A program made the position numbers and the translations under genes. The notes below the pieces were generated by a model. It was not told where the DNA came from. It saw only the letters and a program-made list of their open reading frames with translations, and did no database searches. From positions 620,001 to 684,000 of the forward strand of contig NZ_CP016312.1 in assembly GCF_001880325.1 (NCBI RefSeq): a stretch of DNA of 64,000 nucleotides, read 5' to 3'. Shown piece by piece: positions 60,576 to 64,000 of this stretch (position 1 is the stretch's first letter; every line of letters begins with the position of its first letter). The stretch comes from Thermus brockianus (GTDB lineage Bacteria; Deinococcota; Deinococci; Deinococcales; Thermaceae).

Positions 60576-61561
60576 CTATCCTACGCCAAGGCGCTCAAGA
60601 AAGGCGAGAAGCACCGTGCGGCCCTCCCAGAGGCTTTGGGGGAGGACCCACTCTTCCTGCGTGTGCGCCCCTCCTCCCCGGTAAACGCCCAGGGCCAGGG
60701 CGGGGATACCCCGTTCAATGGCGGCGCTGGCATCGGTGGAGCCAGGCTGGAAAAGGGGCTTTTCCCCAACGGCGGCCAAGGCCGCCTCCGCCGCCTGGAG
60801 AAGCCCAGAAGTGGCCGTGGTTCCCGCAGGCCTACGGCCGAGCTCCTCCCAAGAAAGCGCCACCCGGTGGCGCCTGGCCACGTCCGCCACCAGGTCCAAG
60901 GCCTTTTCCACCCGGTCTTCCAGGAGAAGGGGGTCGGGGGAGCGCACCTCCAAAAGAGCCTCGGCTTCCTCGGGGATGGCGTTCACCGCCTCGCCCCCTT
61001 TAAGGCCGCTTACGTTCAGGCTGGCCTCGAGGCCCGCCACCAAAGGGGGAAGCCCCGCCAAGGCCTCCGCCAGGGCGAAGACCGGGTTAGGGTTTCCCCG
61101 GTCCCCCCAGGCGTGGCCCCCGGGGCCGCGCAGCCGAAGCCGCAGGCGCACCGAGCCCAGGGCGCGGTCCACCACCCCGGGCAAATAGCCGTCCACCGCC
61201 ACCACCACCTGGGGCCTCAAGGCCTCCACCAGGGCACGGGCCCCCTTGAGGTTCCCAAGCCCCTCCTCCCCCACGGTGAAGCCCCGCACCACCCCGGGCA
61301 AGGGGGTAGGGAGAGGAGGACGGCCACGCCCGCCGAGTTGTCCCCCACCCCAGGGCCATAAAGCCGCTCCCCCACCCGTTTGGGGGAAACCGGGGTCAAA
61401 ACGGTGTCCAGGTGGGCGAGAAGGAGGACCCTCCCCTCCCCCGCCCACACGTTCCCCACCCCGTCCCGCTGCGCCCCGGGGAGGTGGCGGGCCACATAGG
61501 CCCCCCGCGCCTCCTCCCCCACCAAGGGGGCAAGCTCCAAGAGGTGGCGCACCGGGTCCAC
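60576..61561 (-). pseudogene. M20-family metallopeptidase, frameshifted
   Basis: The N part (from GTG 61561) reads MDPVRHLLELAPLVGEEARG and has the metal ligands LLAHLDTVLTP (His-x-Asp) and GPGVGDNSAGVA. The frame then breaks at the 5-base run 61302-61306. One more base joins it to LPGVVRGFTVGEEGLGNLKGA, which carries the catalytic Glu pair. The rest contains the lid domain, RSPDPLL and the final metal His in GGGAHTQEEWV. The restored length is ~328 residues. Both parts are otherwise intact, so an error or very recent event is likely. The start overlaps the stop of the NarL-type regulator gene (TAGTG). Confidence 0.83.
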
Positions 61562-62214
61562 TACTCTTCGGGCTCGGGCTGGGCGAGCCCCTCGCGGATG
61601 GCGTAAAGGGCCGCCTGGGTGCGGTTGTTCAGGTGGAGCTTCTGGAAGATCTCGGAAAGGCGGTTGCGCACCGTTTTCTCGGAAAGGCCGAGCTCGGCGG
61701 CGATCTCCAGGTTGGTGTAGCCCTGGGCCACCAGCTTGAGGATCTGCACCTCCCGCTCGGAAAGCTCGGCGTGCAAGGGGGCCTGGGCCTCCTTTTTGGC
61801 CCGGAAGTCCTGGATGATACGCCCGGCAAGCTCCGCATCCAAAAGCACCTCGCCGGCGTGCACCCGGCGGATGGCCTCAATGAGCTCCTGCGCGTCCGTG
61901 TCCTTTAGCAGGTAGCCCCGGGCCCCCGCCTTCACCGCCTCAAACACGTAGGCGTCCTGGCGGTACATGGTGAGGATGATGACCTTGGCCTCGGGCCACT
62001 CCTTGAGGATGGCCTGGGTGGCCTGGACCCCATCCAGGCCCGGCATCTGGATGTCCATGAGGATCACGTCCGGCTTGGCCTCGAGGGCATGCCGCATGGC
62101 CTCCCAGCCATCCTTGGCCTCCCCCACCACCCGGAAGTCCCCCTCCGCCTCCAAGAGGCTCTTGAGCCCTTGGCGGAAGAGGGCGTGGTCGTCCGCTAGC
62201 AGTACCCGGATCAC
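61561..62214 (-). CDS. NarL/FixJ-family response regulator (no kinase adjacent)
   Basis: The receiver (residues 1-120) begins [22 protein letters not shown]. The phospho-acceptor is in [13 protein letters not shown] (~54), with the Lys in [12 protein letters not shown]. The LuxR-type helix-turn-helix is [20 protein letters not shown] followed by [17 protein letters not shown]. The GTG start lies six bases after TAAGAT on the minus strand, so the transcript is probably leaderless. No histidine kinase is encoded nearby; the downstream M20 gene overlaps by one base. Confidence 0.95.
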   Translation of the reverse strand: MIRVLLADDHALFRQGLKSLLEAEGDFRVVGEAKDGWEAMRHALEAKPDVILMDIQMPGLDGVQATQAILKEWPEAKVIILTMYRQDAYVFEAVKAGARGYLLKDTDAQELIEAIRRVHAGEVLLDAELAGRIIQDFRAKKEAQAPLHAELSEREVQILKLVAQGYTNLEIAAELGLSEKTVRNRLSEIFQKLHLNNRTQAALYAIREGLAQPEPEE

Positions 62215-62220
62215 CCCTTC

Positions 62221-62247
62221 ATCTTATCCCGGGCCTTCTGCTAGGGT
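62221..62247. promoter_or_regulatory. Divergent leaderless promoters (NarL regulator / uracil methyltransferase)
   Basis: TAAGAT on minus (62221-62226) ends six bases before the GTG at 62214. TAGGGT on plus (62242-62247) ends six bases before the ATG at 62254. Confidence 0.5.
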
Positions 62248-62253
62248 AAGGGG

Positions 62254-63474
62254 ATGCAGGCACGGATAGAAAAGCTCGTCCCGGGAGGGTACGGCCTCGC
62301 CCGCACGGAGGAAGGGGCCATCCTGGTCAAGGGGGCCCTGCCGGGGGAGGTGGTGCGGGGGGTACCCGTGCGGCGAAAGGGAACCCTCTTTCTGGAAGAG
62401 GTGGAAATCCTAGAGCCCCACCCCCAGCGTTACCCCCATCCCCTTCCCCCCTCCGCCGACCTCCCCCTGGCCTACGAGGCCCAGCTCCCCCTCAAGGAGG
62501 CCCTGGTAGGGGACGCCTTGGCGCGCATCGCCAAGCTGGAAGCCTCCCTCCTGCCCATCCGCCCTTCGCCCAGGCCCTTGGGCTACCGCACCGCCGCCCA
62601 GTACGCCCGCTACCCCTTGGGGGGCCTCGCCTACCGCCTTCCCGAAAGCCACGCCCTCTACCCCTTGGAGGAGGACCCCCTCCTGGCCGAGCCCTTGGCC
62701 TCCGCCTTCGCCCTCTTAAAGACCTGGCCCCTTCCCGTGGAGGAGGTGGCCCTTAGGGGTAGCCTCTTGGAGGGGAGGGTGCTCCTAGGCCTCATCGGGG
62801 GGAGCCTCGAGGCCCTAAAGCGCCCCGCCAAGGCCCTGGTGAAGGAGGGCTTCGCCGGGGTGGTCTGGGCAGAACCTTCCGCCAAGGGGCGCTTTCGCGG
62901 CCGGGTCACGCCCCTCCACGGGGAGAGAACCCTTCTAGAGCGCTTTGGCCCCCTCACCGCCACGGTGAGCGTGGAAAGCTTCAGCCAGGTGAACCCCTTG
63001 GCGGCCGGGGAACTCTTCGCCGAAGCCGCCGGGCTCGCCTCAGGGGGGGAAAGGGCCTTGGAGCTCTACGCCGGAAGCGGCCTCCTCTCCCTCCTCCTCG
63101 CCCCCCGCTACCGGGAGGTGGTGGCGGTGGAGGTGAGCAAAGAAGCGGTGCGCCGGGGCGAGGCGGACCGGAGGCGGCTTGGGGTGGAAAACCTCCGCTT
63201 CCACCGGGGGGATGTCCGGGAAGCCCTTCGGTTTGGGCGGTTTGACCTGGTGGCGGTGGACCCACCCCGGGCCGGGCTCGCCCCGGAGGTGCGGGCCTAC
63301 CTCCTGGAAAGCCGGCCCCAAGAGATCCTCTACATCGCCTGCGACCCCGCCACCTGGGCCCGGGACGTGGGGGAGTTGGTGCGGGGGGGATACCGCCTGG
63401 CCTTCGTGCGGCCCTACGATTTCTTCCCCTTCACCCACCACGTGGAGGTCCTCTCCCTCCTCCGGCTAGGGTAG
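62254..63474 (+). CDS. TrmA/RlmD-family uracil-C5 RNA methyltransferase (Fe-S cysteines absent)
   Basis: This is a SAM-dependent methyltransferase for m5U in rRNA or tRNA. A TRAM domain (residues 1-52, [20 protein letters not shown]) precedes the catalytic domain with [14 protein letters not shown], the SAM loop [15 protein letters not shown] (~270), [12 protein letters not shown], and the nucleophilic Cys in [12 protein letters not shown] (~368). Where RlmC/D proteins have C-x5-CGGC before YEAQL, this protein has [19 protein letters not shown], so the [4Fe-4S] cluster is missing. The target U cannot be assigned from sequence alone. Confidence 0.9.
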   Translation: MQARIEKLVPGGYGLARTEEGAILVKGALPGEVVRGVPVRRKGTLFLEEVEILEPHPQRYPHPLPPSADLPLAYEAQLPLKEALVGDALARIAKLEASLLPIRPSPRPLGYRTAAQYARYPLGGLAYRLPESHALYPLEEDPLLAEPLASAFALLKTWPLPVEEVALRGSLLEGRVLLGLIGGSLEALKRPAKALVKEGFAGVVWAEPSAKGRFRGRVTPLHGERTLLERFGPLTATVSVESFSQVNPLAAGELFAEAAGLASGGERALELYAGSGLLSLLLAPRYREVVAVEVSKEAVRRGEADRRRLGVENLRFHRGDVREALRFGRFDLVAVDPPRAGLAPEVRAYLLESRPQEILYIACDPATWARDVGELVRGGYRLAFVRPYDFFPFTHHVEVLSLLRLG

Positions 63475-64000
63475 GGGAAGCCCCCGGAAAAAGGGGGCCG
63501 GGTCCACGGGCACCCCTTGGAGGCGCACCTCCAGGTGCAGGTGAGGCCCGGTGGAAAGCCCCGTGCTCCCGAGGAGCCCCAAAACCTCCCCCGCCCGCAC
63601 CCTTGCCCCTTCCCGCACCCTTCGTTCCGACAAGTGCCAATACCCGGTGCAAAGCCCCATCCCGTGGGCCAGGACCACGGCCTCGCCCCGCACCCGAAGC
63701 CTCTGGGAGAGCACCACCACCCCCTCCGCCACCGCCCGCACCGGGGTGCCCAAAGGAGCGGCGAGGTCCAGGCCCTCGTGGTAGGAAGCGAAGCGGTTCC
63801 CGTAACGCCGCCGGGTGCCGAAGGGGCTCGTGACCCTGGCCCCTTCCACGGGGGCAAGAAACGCCTTGGCAAGAAGGGGCCCTTCCTTGGGGCAGGCGGC
63901 CACCACCCGCTTTCGCTCCGCCTTCGCCTCCGGGTCCTGGAGGAGGGCCTCGAGGCTTGGGCTCAAGGCCAGGGCCTCCTGGCCATACTGCCCCGGGGCG
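63466..64000 (-). CDS. M23-family (LytM) peptidase, C-terminal part
   Basis: The frame stays open to the right edge, so the N-terminus is outside the window; the visible ~177 residues include a helical stretch and the full LytM domain. Zinc ligands are the His and Asp in [10 protein letters not shown] (~residue 73 of the visible part) and the HxH in GPHLHLEV, with the structural SPFGTRRR before and YWHL between. It probably trims peptidoglycan cross-links or regulates an amidase. A start at TTG 63966 is possible but sequence upstream is also coding-like. Confidence 0.88.
   Translation of the reverse strand, partial: APGQYGQEALALSPSLEALLQDPEAKAERKRVVAACPKEGPLLAKAFLAPVEGARVTSPFGTRRRYGNRFASYHEGLDLAAPLGTPVRAVAEGVVVLSQRLRVRGEAVVLAHGMGLCTGYWHLSERRVREGARVRAGEVLGLLGSTGLSTGPHLHLEVRLQGVPVDPAPFFRGLPLP

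Overview
The window is about 70% G+C, packed with genes and almost free of mobile DNA. It reads as a chromosome segment of a Thermus species. The MutS has the 811-residue length and N-terminal sequence I remember for Thermus aquaticus MutS. The TmrAB-type ABC exporter, the comZ/pilA1-3 minor pilin cluster, the TAXI-type TRAP transporter and the tilS-tadA fusion fit the same group. Many start codons lie 6-7 bases after a TANNNT -10 box with no Shine-Dalgarno sequence, which is the leaderless pattern known in Deinococcus-Thermus. No CRISPR array, insertion sequence, prophage or rRNA is seen, and no gap longer than about 165 bases lacks a gene or a named element.

Layout. 1-313 is the start of a P-loop ATPase that runs off the left edge. 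329-5936 (minus) is a signalling operon: PP2C phosphatase, membrane Ser/Thr kinase with a C-terminal propeller, OmpR-type regulator, histidine kinase and two secreted unknowns. A 571-residue unknown diverges from it. 7.7-14.7 kb holds an MFS carrier, RNase HI, a leucine-degradation pair (acyl-CoA carboxylase beta and HMG-CoA lyase), an oxidoreductase, a DinB protein and small cysteine-rich proteins. 14.7-18.5 kb (minus) is pilA1-pilA2-pilA3-comZ, for DNA uptake and pili. 18.55-20.6 kb has tRNA-Ser(CGA), tilS-tadA and a CopZ-like protein, with a CDGSH protein divergent. 20.8-28 kb has a radical SAM protein, a broken phosphotransferase, upp, wecA/wecB-like sugar genes, an MFS exporter and an M50 protease.

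28-32.6 kb is a TRAP operon with two binding proteins around one permease, plus DUF1850. 32.6-39.3 kb has an HtrA protease, purU, an RraA-like protein, mutL and mutS. 39.3-41.9 kb is a sulfite oxidase, cytochrome c and MOSC operon. Then come a 5'-nucleotidase, glnA, a complete liv branched-chain amino-acid ABC operon, and a peptide-type ABC operon without ATPases (50.4-53.9 kb). 54-62.2 kb has a PrcB-like lipoprotein, folC, tmrA/tmrB, a DUF2229 protein, an M20 peptidase and a NarL-type regulator. The right edge has an rRNA/tRNA uracil methyltransferase and a truncated M23 peptidase.

The most useful observations are these. Four genes each carry a one-base contraction in a C/G run. A near-identical TetR-like operator sits at two unrelated exporters. 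A strong hairpin follows the first, exported product in four operons. tilS-tadA ends inside the tRNA-Ser gene. Two promoter classes can be told apart by eye: leaderless -10-only promoters, and leadered promoters with a TTGACA-like -35.
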